Assembly (NCBI GenBank): GCA_034440635.1
Contig: JAOTON010001820.1
Coordinates: forward strand, 1,422,501-1,486,500
DNA length: 64,000 bases
Reading direction: 5' to 3'
Source of the DNA: Lepas anatifera
Lineage: Eukaryota; Arthropoda; Thecostraca; Lepadidae
The position numbers were made by a program, and so were the translations under genes. The notes under the pieces are model-generated. The model did no database searches. It was not told the origin of the DNA and saw only the letters and a list, made by a program, of their open reading frames with translations. The number at the start of each line of letters is the position of its first letter. Positions within the stretch are counted from its first letter, which is position 1. Of the stretch, positions 46,754 through 58,560 are shown piece by piece.

Positions 46754-49700
46754 TCAATATCCATAGCTGGTGGAAGGCTCCGCCGCACCCTGAGGGCCTG
46801 AGGCAGCACCCTCGGGAATAGCCTCACCCTCGTACTGAAACAGGTCACACCAGCAGGCTCGTCATCGTTGGCACTGTTAGCCGGGTAAAAACAGCACTGT
46901 TAGCGGCATTAACATGGGCAGTAGCATTCGCTGAATTAACATGAATATCAACAGTGAGTATACAGCAAGCAGCGCGAGGGTTCGAATCGTAACCCAACCC
47001 AAATGATTTATGGAGAATCCCACATATCTTGCGTTGTAAAGTTACTGGACCTGTCTTCAAATAACTTATCTGGGACAAATATGCCTAAAATGACGCCAAA
47101 TAACACAGGAGAATCATAATGAAGGTGTCAACCGTGACAGCCTACAGAGCAACAACCACTGCTATCGTCTTATAGGCAACAACCAATGCTATCGTCTTAT
47201 AGAGCCACAACCACAGCCATGGTGTTGGACTCAGTAATCGTCTAGAGCTCTCGTCTCAGCCTCTCTTCACTCTCACATACTTGGTCGGGTCTGCATACTA
47301 GAGCACGCCATCGATCTGATTTCGGTTATTCTATCCGGTTATCCGCATATCCCATCCAGTTATCCGAGCATCCATATCCGGTTATCCGTATATCCCATCC
47401 ACTTATCCGGTATCCATATCCAGTTATCCGAGTATCCGATCAGTTATCCGATATCCGATCCAGTTTTATCCGATCCATTATCCGAATCCGATCGAGTTAT
47501 CTGAGTATCCGATCCAGTTATCCGAGTATCCGATCCAGTTATCCGAGTATCCGATCCGGTGGGACCAGATTGGCTGGAGAACTCGGTCAGTATGAGATCT
47601 GGAGGTGAATTTGGACTCGGGCTCTTGCTGCTGCAGTCGTGGTTTTCTGATAGAGGTCCGATTTGGGTTGACAATCGTGCTAGGCAAGCGGACTGGCCGG
47701 ATATTGTCGGGGAGACTTTGAATCTTGAGCGGACTGGATTGGAATCGTCTCGGCCGTGACGCGCCCTCTTCTCACTGAGAGCGAAAGGTCGTGAAATTAT
47801 GAACGTGGCGAATGGATGGAAGCGTAATTTCTTAACTATAAGAGTACCCAAATCCTTGATGAGCCGAGGTAGCATCCAAACATTGGCTTGTCCATGCAGA
47901 AATGCACATTCAAACCTAGCCAATATGGCTTGAAACCAGGAGTTGTAGCGAGTTTTTCCAAGCAATGTATATTTTGAGACTTAAACTGGAGATGCTGGGT
48001 CAGTGTTCAAAGGCCTCGTTACCTTTCGTCTCCCACTGATACCACGTTTCCACTCTGAAATAGTGAATCAACCTGTTGCGAAATGGAAAAAAGCGAACAC
48101 CGAGACGTATTAAGCTGAATAAACATAATTTTTCATTCACCTGGATGTCGACGACGAAGCCGGAGTCGCCGTCGACGTTGTAGTTGACGATCTGCATGCG
48201 GCCGTCGGGCATCAGCACGTAGTAGGAGCCGGTGGTGGAGTCGCCGTCGCGGGACTCCTGCTGTCCGTAGTCGTTGCCGCTCTCCTCGTCCTTGACCGCG
48301 TACTCAAACTCGTACTTCGCCGGCTCCTGACCCACAAGATTATATTTGTCACCTTGTTGGCTGAATACTGCTATTCCAACATTGGCCTGGTGCTTTGGTC
48401 GAATTTCCTATCAATGTTTGACAGGGACAAGCCTAAAAATAGTGCGGAAGCGTTCTTTAAGCACGATTCAAGCTCCACATCCTTTACTACACGAAGCCTT
48501 GTAATTACATTCACAACTCCACTGGTGCTGTCTTCATTAAATCCCTCTCTACTTACTGTCTCCTTCCTCTCCACAAGCCACCACCACCCTCCGGCCCACG
48601 CAGGACCTCACCTGCCGTGGATCATCTCCCCTACGGCACACTCACCCCGGCCACGCTGCCCTCGGGTCCAGACGCAGCGCCTCCGGGGGCGTCGTATCCG
48701 GTACTGGCCTCCGGAGCGGACCCCGCGCCCTCCGGAGCGCCGTAGCCGTTGGAGGGCGGGGCGCCGTAGCCCTGCGGCCGGGCGCAGGCGGCAGCGACCA
48801 GGGCAGCGATCATCAACACCTGTGGCACGGAACCGTTCACTGGCAGGTGGGGGGTTTTTCTGACAGGCACAGAGGTGAACGTTGGCAACTGCACGATACG
48901 CCAGTGGCCTTGGCGTTAAAGCTGGTCCTTTAAATAAAGATAAACCGGAAGAGAAATAATTGGGTTTCACCCATAAAAAGGGGCTTCGCGACTCTTTGGA
49001 ATCTATGTTGAGCGCACCGGTAATCCAGAATCAAATGTTTTCGTTTTTAGCAGGCGCCAAAAATGGTAATTTTTTAAAAAGTAGTCTTTCTTTTTTCAAG
49101 ACTTGCTCAAGTCACAACTTTCAAAAGTCTGAACGGCTGAGCTGGTGTTCCTGTATGCTCCACTTTCTTTTTAGGTGTTTTTGTCACCACAACAATTTTA
49201 GAATTCGGAAGAACCTATTCGTTGGGTGAAACCCCATCAAGAGAAATAGTTCGCTGTTTTTAAGAGGTAACTCGACAGATATACGGCAGAAGTCACAGAT
49301 ACCGGAATACAATTCCTCGTACTCAAATCATCCTTTTTTAAATGTTCAAATAATTATATTTTGGTAAAAAGCCCAGTGAGTGGGATGATGCAGGCCTTCC
49401 GCCGTAACGGGGTCCAAAGGCATTTTTGTGTCCCAGGGGCCTGGTACCCTATTTTTTGTGGAAAAGAATAAGTGTCTAGTCAAGACGGGGAAACATCGGA
49501 TAGTTCTGTTTGCTGTATGAACCCACATTGGCAGCAAGCAGTGAGCACAATTTCGAAGAGCTTTCAGTCTTTGTGTTAGTGTGGTGTAGAAGATTCGTTG
49601 GTCCCGTCACTTTTCCGCTAGTGGTGGCGCTACCACTGAAACTAATGACATTCAAATAATAATTTTCATATTTTGACGGTTAATATTGCTATCCATTCGT

Positions 49701-50251
49701 CAAGGCCCCAACGATTGATGTAGAACTGGTAGTCGTCTCAAGCGTGGGATGCTTTTGCCATCTCCGTTGAGGAAATTACGGTGCGTCAACGCAGCGTTGA
49801 AATAAATGCGCGTTTCTTAACAGTGTGTTGATTACCTTGTGTAGAAGCAAATGTCAGGAATGAACTGCCCAGGCCAGCAAGATCTCCGGTTTTTGTTGCA
49901 GAGACATCGAGCCATCCAGCATGTTATATAAACGATGACAATACATGTTTTGTGCACAACAAATCCTTATTTTGCGGACGGAAATTTATGGGCTCATTTT
50001 AATTCAGGGATGGGCAAAAATATTCTGCCATTTTAAATGATTTTTCGGCACTTTTGATAAGGCAATATAACCATTTTGTATTTAAGAGAAGCTTACTTGC
50101 ATGAAAAAACCTAGCCAAGACGAAATTGTTACGCAAGAAAGTTTTTAACAGCACGCAAAAGCCACTGAGAAGCTCGGCGCCCTCGCCATGCTCAGCGCAA
50201 CACGTTGCCAGGCCACGTCTTCCAGCGTTCTCCGCCCCCTCTCACCTTCAT
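46754..50251 (-). CDS. Pro-resilin-like RR cuticle protein, 148 aa, 4 exons (gene 2)
   Basis: Secreted, chitin-binding cuticle protein, paralogous to the gene at 5331-7555. Coding exons are 50246-50251 (Met-Lys), 48646-48819, 48141-48326 and 46754-46834. Junctions are GT-AG and phase 0 (donors GTGAGA, GTGAGT, GTGAAT; acceptors end CCACAG, GGTCAG, TTTCAG). Joining exons 1 and 2 gives MK plus VLMIAALVAAACA, a clear signal peptide, followed by RPQGYGAPPSNGYGAP. Only a few YGAP/YDAP motifs occur, against nine repeats in gene 1. The 62-residue RR domain is identical in protein to gene 1's. The last exon starts YEGEAIPEG and ends at TGA. Introns are about 1426, 319 and 1306 bp; the third contains a 21-bp tandem repeat. 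Same strand and architecture as gene 1 suggest a tandem cuticle-gene cluster extending beyond the window. Confidence 0.88.
47330..47565. repeat. 21-bp tandem repeat in intron 3 of cuticle gene 2
   Basis: Units resembling ATCCGATCCAGTTATCCGAGT repeat about ten times with drift, becoming more regular towards 47560. An open frame runs through it because 21 is a multiple of 3, but it lies within an intron and has no other coding sign. Confidence 0.85.
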
Positions 50252-50316
50252 CTTGGTATGTAGTTCTTGGTTACAGACGAGAGGGATACCTGCGAGTCGA
50301 GCGACGAGAGAGTGCA

Positions 50317-50353
50317 ACTGATGCCGCTCAGGTCAAGTCAACGAGCTTATATA
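50317..50353 (-). promoter_or_regulatory. Core promoter of cuticle gene 2 (TATA, half-site, Inr)
   Basis: On the minus strand: TATATAA (50347-50353), then an arthropod initiator TCAGT (50317-50321) about 31-33 bp downstream, then a leader of about 68 nt to CCAAGATGAAG. Between TATA and initiator lies AGGTCA (50330-50335, plus strand), a canonical nuclear-receptor half-site. TATA and initiator spacing is as expected for arthropods; receptor binding is inference. Confidence 0.8.
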
Positions 50354-51448
50354 GGCCGACCCAGCGCACGCCGCGCGCTCTCCAGGGCAAGGCGCGGGGG
50401 GCGACCCACGACACCGACCCGCAAGGTCACTGAGACCAGTGATGTCACTCATCTGAAACAGTGGAGGGGACTCGGGCGGGGTGGCACATCTTTGTGGCAC
50501 AGCAACTTACCCTGCCACAATAGCGAGTTTCATTCATCAGAAGGATATTTACGTCCGATGGAGTTTCCGACGCTCATCACAAGGAAAAAGCAATAGTGGA
50601 GCTGTGGGCACTCTGATGATCGTAGCTCATCGAACTCACCGGTTTTTTATTTTGAGGGAGGAAATATGAGTCAAGGTTGCGGTTCTCGGTGATCACAAGC
50701 TTCCTGAAGACGCCACCACCGGTTAGTACCGTCGCACGTGCCTGCGGTGGTAGAGATGTCGCAGCCGACTACAGCAATTGTCGCTCGTACTGGCAGAGCG
50801 CGGCTGACGCGCCTGTGATGGATGGCTCTGTACTTTTGATGCCGAAATTGGAGCGTGTCAACACCAGCGGAGATGCTGCAGCCACGGTTACAGCCGTAGC
50901 TGGCAGGCATCGGCGCCATCAGTCAGCACCCCGAGACTGCTCAATGACATACCGGAGCTCTCTTTTACGCTCCTCATCGATGGTCGGCAGACGCACCAAT
51001 CATGGAGACGCGCGCTCCTGGATCGTCTTACTTTGACGTTCGTTGTCATGAGCAGGCGAGGACCTGACACTAAGCAGGAGATCTGCCAGAACAAGCGCTC
51101 CTGACACTATACAGGGGCCCTGCCAGTCAGAGCCAGAAACTGCAGATGCGTGGTGCACCTGAAGCTTCTGTACGAAGACACTTTAGATGACAGAGCGTCC
51201 ACTTCCTGAGCCATAGGTCTGGGCTCGAGTTCCTGCGAGTCCGACGAAGTGTAGTCTGGGCCCCAGAAACCCTTGCAACAGGGTGAGTCCTCAAAAAACC
51301 ACCCAACCAATTGTGACGAGTTGACGACGCATTAACTGATCATACGCAGTTGGAGCATGATTAAAGCAAACGATTACAGTATTGTTACAGATCCATCACC
51401 AATGGGCACCGCCTGTATCTTTTTGGTATTACGAGTTGTTATTCTAGC
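50354..51448. other. Upstream region of cuticle gene 2
   Basis: Moderately GC-rich sequence between the gene 2 promoter and the first TTAA element. It may hold enhancers; no gene or element termini recognised. Confidence 0.4.
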
Positions 51449-52488
51449 TTAACACGCGCCCCGCTAGAGTCCCTTGCATGACGCGCCCCGCTGGGGGGGG
51501 GCGTTTTTCGCTCCCCCTCTGTATCTCGTTCCCCACGAAAGCTAAAGGTGGTGTTCGAAAGCTCTTGACAAGACGAAAAGAATTTGTAAAAAAATTATGT
51601 CAGGTCAATATTGAGGTCAGCATAGGTCAAAGAATGCTCCATAAGCTTACAACAGAGCAGTGTACGTTTCCCTCTCTAGATTTGCCCTCAGGAGAGCTAG
51701 AGCAAATCTTTGTGCATCATTGGATTCCTCTCATCGCAGCGAATTGAATGATATATAATATGAGCTTGCCAGGACAAATAGTCAAAATTACCTCACCTCG
51801 ACCCAGATCAGGGTTCACAAAGTGACCTGGTATGGTCATGTTGCATATAAATCGACTCCCCGTGACAATATAAGCACAATGCAAGCAAAATGGGAACTTT
51901 ATCTCAATTCAGTGAGGAGTTATTGGCAAAACAATCACTGTCTGCTCCCGTGACCTGATATGACCTTCGAGAGGTCAGAGGCTCAAAAACTCAACTTTAT
52001 AGTCAAAATCGTGGTAAGAATAAACTTTATGGTCAAAATCGTGGTAAGAATGGACAGTTTGAGGATTTTCAGCCTCATCTATCCAGTATTTCCTGAAAAC
52101 GAGTCCATTCTATTTTTCACCATAGACTTATAATGGGGTGACCAAAAAATTGACCCCACCTTAGGTCACCAATATCAAAATTCCGAGATAGCAGATTTGT
52201 AGACCCCAATGACCTTATTATATTGTGGAAGTGTCAAACTGATCAGTTTGCTAATGTTCCCTGGGTGCTGCTTCAAATTCGTAATTTTAGGTTTTGAGGT
52301 CGGGTCACTTGACCCTGAATAGCTCCTTGACCTGACATAACCTTAACTAAAACATTTGGTCAGGTGTGTAAAAATTGATTAGGAATAAGGTAACGTAAGT
52401 TTCGTTGTCCTGCGTCTCTTCGTTTTTGAGCTAACTGGGAAAACCAGGAGGGGGGGCGAGTTTCGTCCCCCAGCGGAGCGCGTGTTAA
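51449..52488. mobile_element. AGGTCA-rich TTAA element, reverse orientation
   Basis: 1040 bp with TTAACACGCGCCCCGCT at the left and AGCGGAGCGCGTGTTAA at the right. Inverted relative to 44374-45699. Contains TGACCTTCGAGAGGTCA (51961-51977) and a local direct duplication at about 51995-52050 (AACTTTATRGTCAAAATCG). Confidence 0.82.
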
Positions 52489-52611
52489 AGGAAGTGTCCC
52501 ACTTTTGTAAAAGGTTTATACTTAGTAGTTGTGTAGAGCGTGTCGAAAAACCACTATTGACATGGTGGTCCACTGCCCATTGACCATTGACAAGTGGTCC
52601 ATTCCCTTTAA
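52485..52611. mobile_element. 127-bp V-family MITE between two other TTAA elements
   Basis: Ends TTAAAGGAAGTGTCCCAC and GTGGTCCATTCCCTTTAA. Both flanking TTAA sites are shared with the outer ends of neighbouring elements (51449-52488 and 52608-53461). Confidence 0.78.
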
Positions 52612-53461
52612 CACGCGCACATTGACGGGGGTTTGAGCCACCTTCGCATTGACGGAGGGGGGCGGGTACCCGCTCCCCTTAGATCTCAAGAACCACGGTA
52701 CGTGGCGAAAAACGGTAAACGGCGTTGGGCTGCCCATCCACTTCTCCATCGAAAACATTTGAACCATTTTTTTGTCAGGTCACATTTAAGGTCACGAGAG
52801 GTCAAAACATGCCGTCATAGGGATAACATGTAAATTCAGTTTTTCGGCCATTACATCTGAACAAGTAGAGATAGAGCAAAACGACTTGAACTATATGAAT
52901 CCTCTCAGCAAGCCAAATCGAATGATATATAATTTGATCTTGCTAGGTCAAATCAAGGATTTGACCTGACCTGAGGTCAGGTCAGGGTCAAATTATATAA
53001 AAAGCATATCATTAGAACTGCAAAGCCCAGGCGAGTCTAATGCAGCTAAAATAAATGCTCTATTACCATTCGTTACTGAGTTATTCCGTAAAAACCATTT
53101 TTCCCATTTATTTCCAATGGAGAGGTCATGCCTCGTACCTGACCTTAGGTCATCGATATCCAAAATACCGGAACATATTTTAGAGAACTTCGGTGGGGCC
53201 ATTATGTGATATGAGTTTCAATCGGATAAGTTTACCCTGCTCCGACTTATGCTATCTTAAACATTTTTTTTAGGTCAGGTCACTTGACCTGTACTGGTGA
53301 CCTGACCTGACATGACCTAACATTAAAATTTTTACAGAAGTTGTAAAAATGATGAGGGAAAAGGTATACCAAGTACGGCGGCGTTACGCGCCGCCGTTTT
53401 TCTGCTATCTCCGAAAAACCCGAGGGGGTGGGTACCCGCCCCCCGTCAATGCGCGTGTTAA
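52608..53461. mobile_element. AGGTCA-rich TTAA element, 854 bp
   Basis: Ends TTAACACGCGCACATTGAC and GTCAATGCGCGTGTTAA. Contains TGACCTTAGGTCA (53140-53152) next to TCGATAT, as in the relatives at 26025 and 34490. Shares its left TTAA with the 127-bp MITE at 52485. Confidence 0.8.
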
Positions 53462-54060
53462 GGCCGTGTAGGGCCCAAATATTACGAGTGAGTAGCATTA
53501 TTTCCCCTTTCATGGATGTATCTTACGGCGCCCCGCTTCGTAAGTGAGTTTAGGTAGACATGTGGGGACTTCTGAATCTCATTCTTTAGATCAACTTCAT
53601 CTCACCTAGTTTTCAGAATTTTCAACCGGTAAACTCTCTGAGCCCCGATCACTTGAAGTTTGAGCTCAAATTTGGTGTCTAGTTTGCCACGTTGCAGCCT
53701 CTTCAGCCAAATACCAGTATATCTGTGCTTTTTACTAGACTGGCACATATCGTCATAGCCTTGTCGCTGAAGTGCCCTTAAACCCCAACACACACGGACT
53801 GGCACATATTTTGGTTCCCTGACACACTAATTGTCTTTTTCCTTTAGACTCAGTAAAGTTCATTCATGAGCTCAAATGCCCCAGAAAATAATGATTTGCA
53901 CTGTTATACTAAGCGTCTTGTGCCCCGCATTAAAAATTTCCGGTGACCAATCACTGTTTCCATTCAGCCATTTAAAGGGGAGTGTCCCACTTTTTAATGG
54001 GTTTTGAACTGAGATAGCAGTTTTGTAGAACGTGTTGAGAAACCACTATCTGCATATTTA

Positions 54061-54527
54061 CTACCGCCGTGGCACAGTTGGTTAAAGCGCCTCGGTCAAG
54101 GTGTGGAAGGGCCTTGAATCAAAGCTGACCTCTGGCAACGTTTTCCTCGACCGCCTCCTACCCAGGAGATGGCAGTACACTGGGTAGTGCCCGCCTTGAC
54201 TAGGGACTTCCGCTGACCAACCAGCGCCCTTGTTATTGGGAGCACGGGCTTGATCTGCCTTTAAATATATTTAAATATATTAAATATATCCGAGGGCACG
54301 GCCTCGCCGCGTGTCACCGGAGCAGTCCTCTGTTCCGCCGGGCCCGAGAAATCAGGATAGCTCCATCGCCTGGTACAGTGGGGCGCGTGACATGGAGCGC
54401 GCGAACATGAACTGTCCCGCAAGGGTGCCGACTAGCGTAAGCCCCGCTGCCGTGTACATAGTGTGTGTGTGGTGCAATTGTAAAAAGAAATGTTCCCAGG
54501 TTGGGAACGCAAAAAATATTTAAAAAA
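54061..54527 (+). mobile_element. 467-bp SINE with 16-bp target duplication
   Basis: The head has CCGTGGCACAGTTGGTTAAAG (A-box) and GGCCTTGAATCAA (B-box); the element ends in an A-rich stretch. Perfect flanking repeats ACTATCTGCATATTTA occur at 54045-54060 and 54528-54543. The host V element reads straight across this point in the copy near 24020-24060, so the insertion is confirmed by an empty site. Confidence 0.85.
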
Positions 54528-54989
54528 ACTATCTGCATATTTAATTTCATCCAAAGCTCTCGGTATAAAATTTCCGCCAACTTTAAAGTTCAAAGTAATG
54601 GGGCCTATTGGCTTATTTCAAACCCTGAAGGAATACCATCCATATGGTTGCAGTAATCTGATTGGTCCTAAGCCCTATGTCTCGGCCACTCGCTGAAAAT
54701 ACCATGCCAGCGAGTGAACCAGCATGCAACTGCCTGTCGACCGGGGACGCAGGCAAAAAGTTGTCCAGTTCAGAGCGTTATTGGGCCAAAATTTGTCCAA
54801 TTACCGCCATATACATCATATCCTCCCTCCCCCGTACTTTTCCAAACAAGTTACAAATGTTTTTGTCAAAACCCAACTCTGAAATTGTTTCCTTACATTA
54901 GACATATGCATAATCTTTCCGCCACTGCATAAACTTGGCCGCCGTAGTGACATCTGACGTTCAGTTTTTGCACCAGTGCTTCTTCTTGT

Positions 54990-55045
54990 ATGTTGTTGTT
55001 TTGGGGTTTTATGGCGCTCGACTGCATGGTCATTTCGCGCCCATC
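54990..55045 (-). mobile_element. SINE tail fragment
   Basis: The minus strand reads ATGACCATGCAGTCGAGCGCC then ATAAAACCCCAAAACAAC, matching the tail domain of the other SINEs. No head is visible. Confidence 0.45.
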
Positions 55046-55139
55046 CTTGTTTATAATGCGTAAAAAGGTAGTACCGCTGCAGGCTATTTTCGCCGTGCGG
55101 AAATGCTGTGAATGGAGCTTTATAGGCATACGCGTCGGA

Positions 55140-55340
55140 AGGGGGGCTGGGGCCAGGCCCCCATTTTTGGCAAAATTTCCTGATCTCAGTCAAAATAAAG
55201 AAAGCCGGACATTTTATATCCAGCCGCTGGGAGGCAACGGGGCCAAATTCGAGCAGTTTTGGTACTGATGTTGAAGTTTTTGTCAGCATCAAGTTGAAGT
55301 TTGACGCCTCCCACTTTTGCCGGTGGCGACACTTATGTTA
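55140..55340. repeat. Dispersed repeat shared with 21620-21830
   Basis: Second copy, lying inside the V-family element (53972-55529). Confidence 0.6.
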
Positions 55341-55920
55341 TAGCGAGTCTATGGTCAAAGTTTGGGATTTCACTGATTATCAACAGTGTTATTTTGATGA
55401 CGTCACATATTATTAGAAAAGAGGACATATTTCTGTTTTTAGCGTATGAAAGTGGGGCCGGTTTTCAGACCTCTCTTGTTCTAAAAATGTTATTTTTAGG
55501 ATTTTCACAAAATGGTCCACTCCCTTTAAGTCACGGTGCTGGAGCCCGAGTGTACTCTGTCTCATTCCCCAACACAATATTCATTCGTGGTTCCAAATGG
55601 CACAAACATTTTAGCTTTGAGGGCCTTATTGAGTACTGAATCACTATAACGTGTAGCATTTTTCTTGAGGAGTGCTTCATATGGAGCCAAATCTCTCAGG
55701 AGGCCGGCAGGCAAACCCCAAACACATTTTCTACGAAAAGAATACTATCAATAGGCTACAGAAAGCTACTTTAATCGTTCAAGGTGTGAATAACAATGAC
55801 CTTACCTAGACTATACCAGCCGATGATCTATGCAGATGCCCCGAGCTGTTTTCATCTTTAAATTTTAAGAAAGAGCTCCTGTAGAAGCCTGATTTTTTCC
55901 CAGCATTACCTTGGGTAGCT

Positions 55921-58034
55921 TTAAAGGGAGATACGCGAAAAATTTTTATTGGCTAGATCAAAAGGCCACAAAAAGTTGTTTCAGAAGTCATATTCTCATT
56001 TTTGCGAATTCGGCCTGCAAAGGCGTTAAAATTGATATCAAAGTCAACATTTCTAGACGACTTTACCGGTACACCTCATATCGATGTATGTGACGTACAC
56101 ACGGCTAAGGCTACCAATTTCTCTAAAAAAATAGTCGTAATTTTCCTAAGCAGTGGCTTGAAAGTTTTGAACTGTTAAAGAAATAACAAATGTTTTCAAA
56201 AGCTGCAGCATAAGATAATATAATAACAGAAATACAGGATTTTTAAGAAATCACAATCGAACAATCAGAAGGTATAGCCACCTCAAAGGGGGTCACGTGA
56301 CCTTTCTGACGCAAAAGTTTTGTCATCCTGGGAGTTTTGCAGAAAACGATTGAAGACCCGAGGATCCAGTGATATTTCTGGAGGCATAAGCTTGATTTCC
56401 AGAAGAAAGTTTTGTTTCCAACCGGTGCACATATCCATTTTGGTGTGTGGGGAGGCCAGTTATTAATAATTGCCATTATCTCTGTTCTCCTTTTCATTGC
56501 TTTGTAGCAAACACAATATATGTTTTATATATATTCACCATTGTGGAAAGTATGGCAGCTGGTCAGAGGAGTCGCACCAGCCATCTAAAACTCTGGCACA
56601 AATTTGCACAGCCAGCCACCTAAATTCACACCAATCTGCAGTATACCAGGGAGAAAGCACCCATCCCTACCCTAGTGTGCAAAGTATGGCATTTTCTACG
56701 AGATCTCGTTGGTGCGAGTGTACTTGGAGACAGGAGCAAGTGGTGCGAATTTAATCAACCTGGTGTGAATTTGTGAGACTGGTGCAAGAAAGCTGACACT
56801 GAAAACCAAACGAATATTGACTGAATGATTATAGAGACTCAGGAGGGGGCCTTGAAAAAGTCCTTAACTATCTCACTAATAAGAGAGACAGCATTGCATT
56901 GTGTGGGTAGGAATGGGAGCGTTACATTTCCCATGAGACATTATTTCCCAGGTAATAACGTGTGAGCACTTAGTTTTGGGACAAATATTTTATGATCAAT
57001 ATCTTCAAATATAATTAATATATTTAATTGATAATTTGCATAATGTAGAACCAATAGATTGACTATGTGCAGACAAAAAGTAAGCTCATCATGTTTATTT
57101 CATAGTGAACATGGAGACTTTAACCAAATCGGCTGCTCGCGGAGGAGGCGATGGTCCCTCCGATAAATTTGGTCCCTCCGATACACATCAACTCTACAGC
57201 ACAACCCCTGGTCATCCTCGGCGCTCATAGATTGTGATCTAAATGCACCTCTTTTCCCCCTACAATAGAAAACCTGGATCAGTCATTGCATGTTTTTGTT
57301 TAGAGAACCATAGTCTACACACTTGAAACACTAAAAACGGGTCTTCGTTGTCCTTCATTCACCAAGCTGAGCCCATTACAGCCTTCGGGGTACCGCCGGA
57401 CAGATTTTTATCTCTAGTTGGGTTTTGAAGTGAGCCAACGGCAATTTGCATCAGTCGATATCAGCTGACTGCGGTTGCCCAGCTTCGCAGCCGACGGACT
57501 GCTGGCACCTACAAACTCTTTTGTGGTGCGCAGGAGCAATCCTGCATATTACGGGCTAGCTGCCGTCTGCATTCTATAAAATACGATATTGCGCATGCGC
57601 GTTGCAGAAAAACCTGCCAGTCCGCCTGCAGCCGAACACATCTCCGGTTAGATCGGGTCGGACGGTAGATAGAGGTTGAATTACTTTTTTCAAATCTTCC
57701 TTGTAGGATAAATTTATGAAATTAATGACTAAAAAGAAGTTTAAAAATACATTTTTAATATAACTACATTATATGAGAAACATCAAAACACAATTTTAGT
57801 AACCATGGCAACGAGAAAAAACTTTTTTAGTAACCATGGCAACGAGAAAAGACTGTCCCTGGCTAGTGATGGAGTGCTGGGTTTAATACTCTAACTGCTA
57901 TTGATAAATATTTCGATAATTGTGATGTGGCCTCCCGAAAAATTGGTCGAAGATACAAAAATGATTATTGGTTTCAGGATCAGGATTTTTGAAATACCAA
58001 GAAACCACAATTTTTTTCGCGTATCTCCCTTTAA
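55921..58034. mobile_element. W-family TTAA element, 2.1 kb
   Basis: Same ends as 2173-2962 (TTAAAGGGAGATACGCG and inverse) with homologous subterminal regions of roughly 500 bp on the left and 200 bp on the right. The centre (about 56450-57790) is absent from the short copy and holds no recognisable gene. A direct duplication of TTTAGTAACCATGGCAACG lies at about 57797-57857. Confidence 0.8.
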
Positions 58035-58500
58035 CGAGAACATGTTTTTTTGCTGGAGTTTCCTTTGACCTCAGCGTGGTGGGTGTCTTTTGAAGCTATG
58101 CTCGGGTCACATAGTTGAGTGTTAGCAAAGAAGTGTACCTTTCAAGAAATAAGAGACAGTGTCAGCGATTGGGCGTAAAGACTGAATGTTCAGAAAGCTG
58201 AAGACAAGAGAAGATCATCCCATACAGCTAAGGTTTCAAACCCAGCCCGAACAGAGCAAAGTGCATTGAAAGGGATGGCACAAGTAAAAATTCTTGTTTT
58301 TATCCGTTTTCTTATTCAAAATTATGGAGTGGGATGCCGAAAGATTCTAATTAACTACAAATAAAGCCTTCGCTATAAATAGTTCTTCGCTTGTTACTCT
58401 TGACTTATGTGCTGAGTAATTCCGAGACAGTATTTCCAATAGATGAACAGTAAACATGTAGAATGTTTTTCATAGCCATCGTGTGGAAAGGTTACTGACT

Positions 58501-58560
58501 CACATACATACATACATACATACTTTTATTTCACCAAAAGACAACACAGAAGAAAACATA
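58501..58560 (-). mobile_element. Possible LINE 3' tail
   Basis: On the minus strand, TTTTGGTGAAATAAAAG is followed by (TATG)n at 58501-58525, the arrangement of some non-LTR retrotransposon ends. I could not confirm reverse transcriptase sequence upstream (58560-59000). Confidence 0.3.

Larger units (their letters stand above)
53972..55529. mobile_element. Full V-family TTAA element with insertions
   Basis: Left end TTAAAGGGGAGTGTCCCAC and right end GGTCCACTCCCTTTAA are imperfect inverted repeats with TTAA at each edge. It contains a SINE (54061-54527), a SINE tail (54990-55045) and a repeat shared with 21620-21830. No transposase frame. Confidence 0.72.

Noticed and set aside
47444..47965. 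173-codon minus-strand frame with GSDTRIT repeats
   Set aside because: Lies in intron 3 of cuticle gene 2 and is generated by a 21-bp tandem repeat.
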